From Solirubrobacterales bacterium (lineage in GTDB: Bacteria; Actinomycetota; Thermoleophilia; Solirubrobacterales; Solirubrobacteraceae): a DNA stretch of 9,243 nt. The notes under the pieces are model-generated. The model worked only from the letters and a program-made list of their open reading frames with translations. It had not been told where the DNA came from and searched no databases. A program made the translations under genes and the position numbers. Every line of letters begins with the position of its first letter. The first letter of the stretch is position 1. Below are positions 1 through 5,913 of the stretch, piece by piece. The stretch lies in NCBI GenBank assembly GCA_013813955.1, contig JACCQW010000363.1:1-9243 (forward strand), written 5' to 3'.

Positions 1-734
1 CGCTCATGCCCTACCTCATGGGCGGCTTCCCCGACCTCGGCGCCTCCCTGCGGATCGGCGAGGCGTGCGCGGACGCCGGGGCCGACCTCGTCGAGCTCGG
101 CGTCCCCTTCTCCGATCCGCTCGCCGATGGGCCGGTCATCCACGCCGCGGGCACCGCCGCGCTGCGCGCAGGGGCCACCGTCGGAGGCGTGCTGGAGGTC
201 TGCGCGGGCCTTTCGCCCCGGCTGCCCGTGGTGCTCATGTGCTACGCGAACCTCATCCTGGCCCGTGGCCCGGGGGCCTTCGCCGCCGCGGCGCGCGAGG
301 CCGGCGCCAGCGGGCTGATCGTCCCCGACCTGCCGCTGGAGGAGGCCCCGGAGATCCTGGCCGCCTGCGACGAGCGCGGGATCGCGCTGGTGCCGCTCGT
401 CGCGCCCACGACTCCCGACAAGCGCTTCGCGGCCATCGGGGCCCGCGCGCGCGGCTTTCTTTACACGGTGTCGCTGACCGGCACCACCGGCGAGCGCGCG
501 GGCGGCCAGGAGGCGTTCCGGGCCCTCGTCGAGCGCGCCCGGTCGCACACCCGGGTGCCGGTCGCGCTGGGCTTCGGGATCTCCACGCCCGAGCAGGCCG
601 CGGGGGCCGCCGCCGCGGGCGCCGACGGGGTCATCGTGGGCAGCCGCCTGGTCCGTGCCGCGGCCGAGGCCGACGATCCCGCCGCCGCGGTCGGCGAGGT
701 CGTGGCTGCGCTCGCCGCCGGGCTGATCCGTTAG
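1..734 (+). CDS. trpA: Tryptophan synthase alpha chain (5'-truncated by window edge)
   Basis: This subunit cleaves indole-3-glycerol phosphate to indole and glyceraldehyde-3-phosphate and passes indole to TrpB, the last step of tryptophan synthesis in the cytoplasm. The frame is open to the first base (first full codon at 3), and the ATG at 6 lies inside the conserved beta-1 strand (PYLMGGFPD). About 20 N-terminal residues are therefore missing and the real start is upstream. Numbering from that internal Met, the catalytic pair is Glu30 (VELGVPFSDP) and Asp41 (PLADGP), with the 11-residue spacing of Glu49/Asp60 in the Salmonella enzyme. The phosphate-binding segments VSLTGTTG (loop 6 region), GFGIS and GVIVGSRLV are present. 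It stops at TAG 732-734, close to the usual C-terminus, so only the 5' end is missing. trpB would be expected just upstream. Thirteen bases separate it from the next small gene. Confidence 0.96.
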   Translation, partial: LMPYLMGGFPDLGASLRIGEACADAGADLVELGVPFSDPLADGPVIHAAGTAALRAGATVGGVLEVCAGLSPRLPVVLMCYANLILARGPGAFAAAAREAGASGLIVPDLPLEEAPEILAACDERGIALVPLVAPTTPDKRFAAIGARARGFLYTVSLTGTTGERAGGQEAFRALVERARSHTRVPVALGFGISTPEQAAGAAAAGADGVIVGSRLVRAAAEADDPAAAVGEVVAALAAGLIR

Positions 735-737
735 GCT
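732..737 (+). promoter_or_regulatory. Weak candidate -10 box for the 748-906 microprotein
   Basis: TAGGCT fits the actinobacterial TANNNT -10 pattern and ends 10 bases before the ATG at 748, a spacing compatible with a leaderless transcript. The gene has no Shine-Dalgarno, which agrees. However, the hexamer overlaps the trpA stop codon, no -35 is visible, and such hexamers arise by chance. Read-through from trpA is an equally good explanation. Confidence 0.2.
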
Positions 738-747
738 GCCGCGCCGA

Positions 748-906
748 ATGGGCCTCGTCCTCGCCACCACCCTGGGCCTCATCATCTGGATCGTCCTGTG
801 GTCGATCGGCGCCAACTCCTTCGACGGGTTCATGATCACCATGCTGATCGTCGTGCTCGGTGCCGCGGGCCGGTTGCTCGTTCCGCACCTGCCCGGCCGG
901 ACGTAG
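748..906 (+). CDS. 52-aa two-helix membrane microprotein, function unknown
   Basis: This is a short open frame, ATG 748 to TAG 904-906, in the gap between trpA and the first binding protein. The product has two hydrophobic segments, about residues 3-20 (starting LVLATTLGLIIWIVLW) and 28-46 (FMITMLIVVLGAAGRLL), joined by a short polar turn (IGANSFDG). It ends in a basic PHLPGRT tail, as expected of a small helical-hairpin inner-membrane protein. It is 13 bases after trpA and 8 bases before SBP1, in the same direction, so co-transcription and coupled translation with SBP1 are likely. There is no recognisable Shine-Dalgarno. I do not recognise a family. The evidence that it is real is the coherent membrane-protein composition in a frame different from both neighbours, and its snug fit between their stop and start. 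It could be a spurious GC-rich frame. Confidence 0.6.
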   Translation: MGLVLATTLGLIIWIVLWSIGANSFDGFMITMLIVVLGAAGRLLVPHLPGRT

Positions 907-914
907 CCGCCGCG

Positions 915-2162
915 ATGCCCGCCGGGCTTTGGACGGCCCTGGCCGGCGCGCTGGCCGCGCTGGCGCTCGGTGCGGTGGCGTGCGGTGGCGGTGACGACGA
1001 CACCCCCGCCGGGGGGCCGCAGACCGGCAGCCGGACGCTGACCGTCTACTCCAGCCTGCCACTGCACGGCACGAGCCGCCGCCAGTCCCAGGACATGGTC
1101 AACGCCATCAAGCTCGGCCTGCAGGAGGCCGGCGGCAAGGTCGGCGGGCTGACGATCAACTACGTCTCCCAGGACTCCGCCACAGCCGAGGCCGGGGAGT
1201 GGACGAGCGACAAGGTGCTGGAGAACGCGCGCGAGGCGGTCCGCGACGCGAACACGATCGCCTACATCGGCGACCGCGACTCCGCGGCGACCGCCCTCTC
1301 GCTGCCGCTGCTGAACGAGGGCGGGGTCCTGCAGATCAGCCCGTCGAGCACGTACGCCGGGCTCACGCGGCCCGGCGGCGGGCGCCGGGGCGAGCCCGAG
1401 CGCTTCTACCCCTCGGCGCTGCCCACTTTCGGGCGCGTCGTGCCAGCAGACCACATCCAGGCCGCCGCGCTCGTCGGCTACATGCGCGACGAGCGCGTGC
1501 GCCGCCTGGCCATCCTGCACGACCGCGACCTCTACGGCACGGGCCTGGCCGACCAGGTCGCCGCCGTGGCCGAGGACCAGGGCATCGAGGTCGTCGTCAC
1601 CGACGCCATCGACACCAGCGCGCGCGATCTCTCGGGGCCGGCCGGGCGCGTGGCGCAGTCGGGGGCCGACGCGTTCTTCTTCGGCGGCGGGACGGACTCC
1701 GGCGCCGCCGAGGTGCTCACCGCCGTCGGTTCCGCCGATCGGTCACTGAAGCTGTTTGCACCCGACGCGGTGGCCGAGACGGCCTTCGCCGAAGCGATCC
1801 CCGCCGCGATCGCGGCTCGCATGCGCATCACCAGCCCGACCCTGCAGCCGCGGCTGCTGCCCGCGGCGGCGACGAGGTTCCACCAGCTCTTCCGCGAGAG
1901 GTTCGGCCGCGTCGCCGAGCCCTACGCGATCTTCGCCTACGAGGCGATGCGCGTCGTGCTGCAGTCGATCGCCGATGCCGGCGAGCGGGGCAACGTCCGC
2001 CGCGCGGTCATCGATGCGTTCTTCGCCATCGAGGACCGGCGCTCGGTGCTGGGCACGTACTCGATCGACGCCCGTGGGGACACGAGCCTGAGCACCTACG
2101 CGGGCCGCCGCGTCCGGGGTGCCAGGCTCGTGTTCGACAAGGTGCTCAAGGTCCAGACCTGA
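915..2162 (+). CDS. Branched-chain amino-acid-type ABC substrate-binding lipoprotein (SBP1)
   Basis: This is a predicted extracytoplasmic receptor (LivJ/LivK-like, periplasmic binding fold type I) of 415 aa. Residues 1-23 form a lipoprotein signal ending in GAVAC, with Cys23 as lipidation site, then a Gly/Asp/Thr/Pro linker to about 40. The two-lobed domain follows: LTVYSSLPL strand (about 41-50), YIGDRDSAA (117-125), LQISPSSTYAGLT (139-151), HDRDLYGTGL (202-211), FFFGGG (254-259) and FAPDAVAET (281-289). It aligns almost end to end with SBP2. ATG 915 was chosen because it places the hydrophobic signal at the N-terminus; no other ATG, GTG or TTG occurs in frame between it and GTG 798, which lies inside the preceding gene. 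Oddities: no Arg/Lys in the signal n-region, no Shine-Dalgarno, and strong arginine bias (37 Arg, 6 Lys). Ligand is not determinable; branched-chain amino acids, other amino acids or amides are all possible. Confidence 0.88.
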   Translation: MPAGLWTALAGALAALALGAVACGGGDDDTPAGGPQTGSRTLTVYSSLPLHGTSRRQSQDMVNAIKLGLQEAGGKVGGLTINYVSQDSATAEAGEWTSDKVLENAREAVRDANTIAYIGDRDSAATALSLPLLNEGGVLQISPSSTYAGLTRPGGGRRGEPERFYPSALPTFGRVVPADHIQAAALVGYMRDERVRRLAILHDRDLYGTGLADQVAAVAEDQGIEVVVTDAIDTSARDLSGPAGRVAQSGADAFFFGGGTDSGAAEVLTAVGSADRSLKLFAPDAVAETAFAEAIPAAIAARMRITSPTLQPRLLPAAATRFHQLFRERFGRVAEPYAIFAYEAMRVVLQSIADAGERGNVRRAVIDAFFAIEDRRSVLGTYSIDARGDTSLSTYAGRRVRGARLVFDKVLKVQT

Positions 2163-2225
2163 TCGGGGGACCGGCGGCCGGGCGATCGGACCGCCTGCGT
2201 GGCGCGCGGGTGTACGATCCGACCG
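2161..2225 (+). promoter_or_regulatory. Three GATC(S)GACCG-like direct repeats, candidate operator
   Basis: Two near-identical decamers, GATCGGACCG (2184-2193) and GATCCGACCG (2216-2225), lie 32 bases apart start to start. A looser third copy, GATCGG-GGGACCG, is at 2161-2173, 23 bases before the first. The rightmost copy overlaps the end of the candidate -10 at 2213-2218 and the expected start of transcription. The array sits in the 94-bp gap before SBP2, the only sizeable gap upstream of the transporter genes apart from the hairpin-bearing gap before livH. That position suits a regulator sensing amino acids. No regulator gene is in the window, and short GC-rich repeats can be coincidental. 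Confidence 0.3.
2213..2218 (+). promoter_or_regulatory. Candidate -10 box of the SBP2/liv promoter
   Basis: TACGAT (preceded by TG at 2211-2212, an extended -10-like context) matches TANNNT and is the only AT-leaning hexamer in this gap. It would put the transcript start near 2225 and give a leader of about 32 bases containing the Shine-Dalgarno at 2244-2250. No convincing -35 is seen at 16-18 bases upstream. Confidence 0.4.
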
Positions 2226-2243
2226 CTTCTGTGTCCAGTTCCT

Positions 2244-2250
2244 GAGGAGG
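2244..2250 (+). promoter_or_regulatory. Ribosome binding site fixing a TTG start for SBP2
   Basis: GAGGAGG, a near-perfect Shine-Dalgarno, lies 6 bases before TTG 2257. It decides the start: no ATG or GTG is suitably placed, and the residues after this TTG form a proper lipoprotein signal. Confidence 0.75.
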
Positions 2251-2256
2251 GACGAT

Positions 2257-3522
2257 TTGCAGTTTCACCGACTTATCACACTGAGCTGCCTGCTTGCGAC
2301 CGCCGCGTTCGGCGTCGCCGCCTGTGGCGACGACGACGACGAGGGCGGCGGCGGCGGCGCGGCTTCCCCCGACGCGGGCGGCACGGTCACCGTGGTGTCC
2401 AGCCTGCCGCTGCAGGGCGCCCAGCGCCCGCAGACCACCGACATGGTCAAGGGCATCCGGCTCGCGCTGGAGCAGGTCAACAACAAGGCCGGCAACTTCA
2501 CGGTCAAGTACGAGTCCAAGGACGACTCGACCGCCCAGGCGGGCACGTGGACGCCGGAGGCGGTGTCCCAGAACGCCCGTGCGGCCGCGCAGGACGAGAG
2601 CACGCGGGTCTACATCGGCGAGTTCAACTCCGGTGGCAGTGCCGTCTCGATCCCGATCCTGAGCGATGCCAAGCTGCCGCAGATCTCGCCGGCCAACACG
2701 GCGGTGGGCCTGACCTCCGACGAGCCGGGCGCCGAGAAGGGGGAGCCGACCAAGTACTACCCCAGCGGCTTCCGCAACTACGTGCGCATCGTGCCCAAGG
2801 ACACGATCCAGGGTGCGGCGCTGGCGACCGTCATGAAGAAGGACGGCTGCACCAAGGTCGCGATGGCCAACGACAAGGAGGTGTACGGCGCCGGGCTTTC
2901 AAGGAACATCGAGAACTCCGCGAAGGAGCAGCAGCTGGACATCATCTTCAACGAGGGCATCGACACGAAGGCGCCGAACTACCGCTCGCTGGCCTCCCGG
3001 GCCAAGGGGCAGAGCGCCGACTGCTTCCTGTTCAGCGGGATCACCTCCAACAACGGCGTCCAGATCTTCAAGGACTTCGCCGCGGCTCTGCCCGAGGCGA
3101 AGCTCTACGGTCCGGACGGCGTCGCCGAGACCGGGTTCACAGACCCCAAGGAGGGCGGGATCCCGGCGAAGGTCGCCGAGCGCGTCAAGGTCACGGTGGC
3201 CACGCTGGACCCGGCGAGCTACCCGGAGGAGGGCAAGAAGTTCTTCTCCGACTATGAGGCCAAGTACGGCGAGGCCAACCCCAACCCGTACTCCATCTAC
3301 GGCTACGAGGCGATGCGCCTGGCGCTGGACGCGATCGAGCGCTCCGGCACCGGGGAGCGCGAGGACGTCGTCAAGGCGCTCTTCGACACGAAGAACCGCC
3401 AGAGCGTCCTCGGTAACTACTCGATTGACGAGAACGGGGACACGACGCTGACCGATTACGGCGTCTATGACATCAAGGACGGCGAGCCGTCCTTCCTCGA
3501 GACGGTCAAGGCCGGGGCCTGA
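2257..3522 (+). CDS. Branched-chain amino-acid-type ABC substrate-binding lipoprotein (SBP2, main receptor)
   Basis: This is the receptor directly upstream of the liv permease genes, 421 aa from a TTG start set by the strong SD at 2244-2250. The signal peptide has basic residues His4/Arg5, a hydrophobic core and the lipobox VAAC with Cys23. An acidic/glycine linker (DDDDEGGGGG) runs to about 42. The two-lobed binding fold follows: TVVSSLPLQG (45-54), YIGEFNSGGSA (119-129), PQISPANTAVGLT (141-153), NDKEVYGAGL (205-214), FLFSGI (257-262), YGPDGVAET (284-292), and YGYEAMRLALDAI (348-360), the C-terminal crossover helix. In LivJ the matching ISP-xxT, QYGEG and GPEG segments line the ligand cleft; here the last has Asp for Glu. 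Cys198 and Cys256 could form a disulfide. It is Lys-rich (27 Lys, 15 Arg), unlike SBP1, which suggests high expression. Substrate is unproven; a branched-chain amino acid is the default guess. Confidence 0.93.
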   Translation: MQFHRLITLSCLLATAAFGVAACGDDDDEGGGGGAASPDAGGTVTVVSSLPLQGAQRPQTTDMVKGIRLALEQVNNKAGNFTVKYESKDDSTAQAGTWTPEAVSQNARAAAQDESTRVYIGEFNSGGSAVSIPILSDAKLPQISPANTAVGLTSDEPGAEKGEPTKYYPSGFRNYVRIVPKDTIQGAALATVMKKDGCTKVAMANDKEVYGAGLSRNIENSAKEQQLDIIFNEGIDTKAPNYRSLASRAKGQSADCFLFSGITSNNGVQIFKDFAAALPEAKLYGPDGVAETGFTDPKEGGIPAKVAERVKVTVATLDPASYPEEGKKFFSDYEAKYGEANPNPYSIYGYEAMRLALDAIERSGTGEREDVVKALFDTKNRQSVLGNYSIDENGDTTLTDYGVYDIKDGEPSFLETVKAGA

Positions 3523-3539
3523 CCGACTGACGCGCGCCC

Positions 3540-3566
3540 GGGGGGCGGGGCCTGGCCCCGCCCCCC
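3540..3566 (+). terminator. Strong G/C hairpin between SBP2 and livH (attenuator or mRNA stabiliser)
   Basis: A perfect inverted repeat pairs 3540-3552 with 3554-3566. Realistically this is an 11-bp stem GGGGGGCGGGG/CCCCGCCCCCC with loop CCTGG. It begins 17 bases after the SBP2 stop. No T-run follows, so it is not a classical intrinsic terminator. In binding-protein transporter operons such hairpins commonly end or protect the receptor mRNA, letting receptor outnumber permease. I infer partial termination or 3'-end stabilisation here. Confidence 0.6.
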
Positions 3567-3573
3567 TCCGCGT

Positions 3574-3591
3574 CGACACCGACGACACCGA
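3574..3591 (+). repeat. Perfect 9-bp tandem repeat before livH
   Basis: CGACACCGA occurs twice back to back (3574-3582 and 3583-3591). The second copy runs into the GAGG (3590-3593) that serves as the livH ribosome binding site. It lies between the hairpin and the start codon. No function is evident; it may be a simple slippage duplication. Confidence 0.6.
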
Positions 3592-3602
3592 GGTCCGCTC
3601 GC

Positions 3603-4661
3603 ATGGCAGCCGCAAGCCTCCCCGCCGCGCAGCCCGCGCCCCTGCGCGCCGTGCGCCGGTTTCTCTCGAGCTACGGGCTGATCCTGGTGCTCCTCGCGAT
3701 GCCGGTGGCCTTCGGCATCCAGGACCTGCGCACCGAGGGCGACCTCTCGCGCCTGGCCAACAACCTTCTCGACGGCCTCTCCAACGGGTCCGTCTGGGCC
3801 CTCGTGGCCATCGGCTACACGCTGGTCTACGGCATCGTCGAGCTGATCAACTTCGCCCACGGCGAGGTCTTCATGATCGGCTCGTTCGTCGCCGCGGGGT
3901 TCTTCGGCACGATCGGCCTCACCGCGGCGACCGGCGGTGCGGGCCTGGTGCTCGGCCTGCTGCTCACGCTCGTGCTCGCGATGCTCGCCTCCGGGGTGCT
4001 GAACACGATGATCGAGCGGGTCGCCTACCGGCCGCTGCGCAACGCCCCCAAACTGGCCCCGCTGATCACTGCCGTGGGCTTCTCCTTCATCCTGCAGAAC
4101 GTCGGCCTGCTGTGGCGCGGGGGCTCGCAGCAGAGCATCATCGATCTCGTCAAGTCCCAGAAGGAGCTCTTCAACGTCTTCGGTGTCAGCGTCACCAACG
4201 GCGATGCGCTCGCGGTGTGCGTGACGATCCCCCTCGTTCTTCTCATGACCGCGTTCATCGCCAAGAGCCGGCTGGGCAAGGCGATGCGCGCGACCGCCCA
4301 GGACCCCGACGCCGCGCGGCTGATGGGGATCAACGTCGACACCACGATCTCGGCCACCTTCATGATCGGCGGGATGCTGGCCGGGGCGGCGGGCCTGATC
4401 TACGCGCTCTACCAGACCACCGTGTGGTACTTCCAGGGCTTCACGGCGGGACTGATCGCGTTCACCGCCGCGGTCATGGGGGGCATCGGCAACATCCGCG
4501 GGGCGGTGCTCGGCGGGCTGATCATCGGGTTCATCCAGCAGCTGTCGGACAACCGCATCGGCACGCAGTGGACGCCGGCGATCGTGTTCGCGTACCTCGT
4601 CATGATCATGGTCTTCAAGCCGTCCGGCCTGCTGGGCGAGGAGACGAGGGAGGCCGGCTGA
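3603..4661 (+). CDS. livH: High-affinity branched-chain amino-acid ABC transporter permease LivH
   Basis: This is one of the two inner-membrane channel subunits of the HAAT-type importer, pairing with LivM. The product is 352 aa, ATG 3603, with GAGG 9 bases upstream. Many hydrophobic helices are visible, e.g. about 23-39, 60-80, 88-108, 112-133, 153-170, 202-220, 251-271, 282-311 and 325-338. Family landmarks: LVYGIVELINFAHGE (74-88), IERVAYRPLR (137-146), the cytoplasmic coupling loop SRLGKAMRATAQDPDAARLMG (222-242) that docks on the ATPases, and VMGGIGNIRGAVLGG (291-305). It is longer than typical LivH (near 300 aa). The extra length is an N-terminal segment with an Ala/Pro start, one additional hydrophobic stretch and a polar IQDLRTEGDLSR link. 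No promoter-like sequence is visible after the upstream hairpin, so expression probably depends on read-through. One base separates it from livM. Confidence 0.95.
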   Translation: MAAASLPAAQPAPLRAVRRFLSSYGLILVLLAMPVAFGIQDLRTEGDLSRLANNLLDGLSNGSVWALVAIGYTLVYGIVELINFAHGEVFMIGSFVAAGFFGTIGLTAATGGAGLVLGLLLTLVLAMLASGVLNTMIERVAYRPLRNAPKLAPLITAVGFSFILQNVGLLWRGGSQQSIIDLVKSQKELFNVFGVSVTNGDALAVCVTIPLVLLMTAFIAKSRLGKAMRATAQDPDAARLMGINVDTTISATFMIGGMLAGAAGLIYALYQTTVWYFQGFTAGLIAFTAAVMGGIGNIRGAVLGGLIIGFIQQLSDNRIGTQWTPAIVFAYLVMIMVFKPSGLLGEETREAG

Positions 4662-4662
4662 C

Positions 4663-5913
4663 GTGAGCGCCACACCGACCGCGCCGGCCCCGGCCCCCGG
4701 CCCACCGCCGGCCGCTGCGTCCGCCGGGGGCCGTAAGCGGAGCAGGGGCCGGATGCCGGAGCTCCCGCGCAACGTGCGCATCGCCCTGACGGTCGCCGTG
4801 ATCGCCTTCGGCGCTCTGCTGCCGCTGTTCGTGGAGGGCGGCGGGGGCTTCATCGACGACGCCACGCTCGCGCTGGCCTACGTGGTCATGGCGCTGGGAC
4901 TGAACATCATCGTGGGCTTCGCGGGGCTGCTCGATCTCGGCTACGTGGCGTTCTTCGCGATCGGCGCCTACACGATGGGCTACTTCGGCTCGCTGTTCCA
5001 CATCAACGTCAACGGCGGCGAGGGCCTGCACGTGCTCGTCGCCGGCCCGGCGGCCGAGCTGCCCGGCATCCACGCGAACTTCCTGATCATCGTGGTGCTG
5101 GCGATCGTCGCCACGACCGTCGCGGGCATGCTGATCGGGCTGCCCACGCTGCGCCTGCGCGGGGACTACATCGCGATCGTGACGCTCGCGTTCGGGGAGA
5201 TCGTCGGGCGCATCGCGATCAACGGCGACGAGATCGCCGGCTTCGGGACGAAGCTCACCAACGGCCGGCAGGGCATCACGCCGGTCGACAAGATCGACCT
5301 GCCGTTCTCCGAGCCGTTCACCGCGCTGAACCTCAGGCCCTGGTACTGGGTCGCGTTCACGATGGTGCTGATCGTGCTGTTCGTGAACTTCCGCCTGCGC
5401 GACTCGCGCCTGGGCCGCGCCTGGATCGCGCTGCGCGAAGACGAGGTGGCCGCCGTGAGCATGGGGGTGCCGCTGGTGAAGACGAAGCTGCTCGCCTACG
5501 GCACCGGCGCCGCGTTCGGCGGCGTGTCGGGCGCGTTCCTGGGCTCCTACCTGAACACCGTCAACGCCGACCAGTTCCAGTTCGCCTTCTCCATCTTCAT
5601 CCTCGCGATGGTCATCCTCGGCGGGCTGGGCTCGATCTGGGGCGTGGTGGTGGGCGCCATCGCGCTGTCGTTCATCAACAACCGGCTGATCCCCGACGTG
5701 CTCAACGACGTGCCCGAGAGGATCGGCCTGGACTTCGACCTCACCGAGCTGTCGTTCGGCATCTTCGGCTTCCTGCTTGTGATCATGATGATCCTGCGTC
5801 CCGAGGGCCTGATCCCCGAGCGGCGAAGGCAGCTCGAGCTCGGGGAGGGCATCGAGGACCTCGCGAAGACCGGCGACGACGACGACCCCGTCTACCAGGC
5901 GCGCGTCCCGTGA
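4663..5913 (+). CDS. livM: High-affinity branched-chain amino-acid ABC transporter permease LivM
   Basis: This is the second channel subunit, 416 aa, starting at GTG 4663, one base after the livH stop; GAGGGAGG at 4646-4653 serves as SD. A cytoplasmic Pro/Ala-rich then basic tail (1-40, containing GGRKRSRGR) precedes the first helix (39-57). Family landmarks: LGLNIIVGFAGLLDLGYVAFF (78-98), LRLRGDYIAIVTLAFGEI (163-180), the coupling loop SRLGRAWIALREDEVAAVSMG (248-268), ILGGLGSIWGVVVGA (318-332) and RPEGLIPERR (379-388). After this, where LivM proteins usually end, an acidic extension (about 390-416, with DDDD) continues. Hydrophobic segments around 68-110, 140-160, 228-242, 275-296, 306-337 and 364-378 give the usual multi-helix permease. 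The livG start overlaps its stop by four bases (GTGA), indicating coupled translation. Confidence 0.95.
   Translation: MSATPTAPAPAPGPPPAAASAGGRKRSRGRMPELPRNVRIALTVAVIAFGALLPLFVEGGGGFIDDATLALAYVVMALGLNIIVGFAGLLDLGYVAFFAIGAYTMGYFGSLFHINVNGGEGLHVLVAGPAAELPGIHANFLIIVVLAIVATTVAGMLIGLPTLRLRGDYIAIVTLAFGEIVGRIAINGDEIAGFGTKLTNGRQGITPVDKIDLPFSEPFTALNLRPWYWVAFTMVLIVLFVNFRLRDSRLGRAWIALREDEVAAVSMGVPLVKTKLLAYGTGAAFGGVSGAFLGSYLNTVNADQFQFAFSIFILAMVILGGLGSIWGVVVGAIALSFINNRLIPDVLNDVPERIGLDFDLTELSFGIFGFLLVIMMILRPEGLIPERRRQLELGEGIEDLAKTGDDDDPVYQARVP

Noticed and set aside
6..734. ATG at 6 as the true trpA start
   Set aside because: The frame is open to the window edge and this Met falls inside the conserved first strand, so it is internal and the gene is truncated.
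798..914. GTG 798 as start of SBP1
   Set aside because: It would add 39 Arg/His/Ala-rich residues before the signal peptide and overlap the 748-906 gene; the lipoprotein signal begins at 915.
2119..2256. Longer SBP2 frame starting inside the end of SBP1
   Set aside because: The extra residues are Arg/Pro-rich without a signal character, while the strong SD at 2244-2250 points to TTG 2257.
2899..3615. 238-aa open frame on the - strand across SBP2
   Set aside because: It mirrors SBP2 codons, has no motif, and runs through the hairpin; a shadow frame.
3465..4865. 466-aa open frame on the - strand across livH
   Set aside because: It is antisense to livH and the start of livM, rich in Arg/Asp/His/Gly with no domain sense; a shadow of GC-rich codon bias.
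5875..5886. GAC-triplet runs (here in livM, also in SBP1 and SBP2) as DNA repeats
   Set aside because: They encode Asp runs in linkers or tails and are codon repeats, not independent repeat elements.
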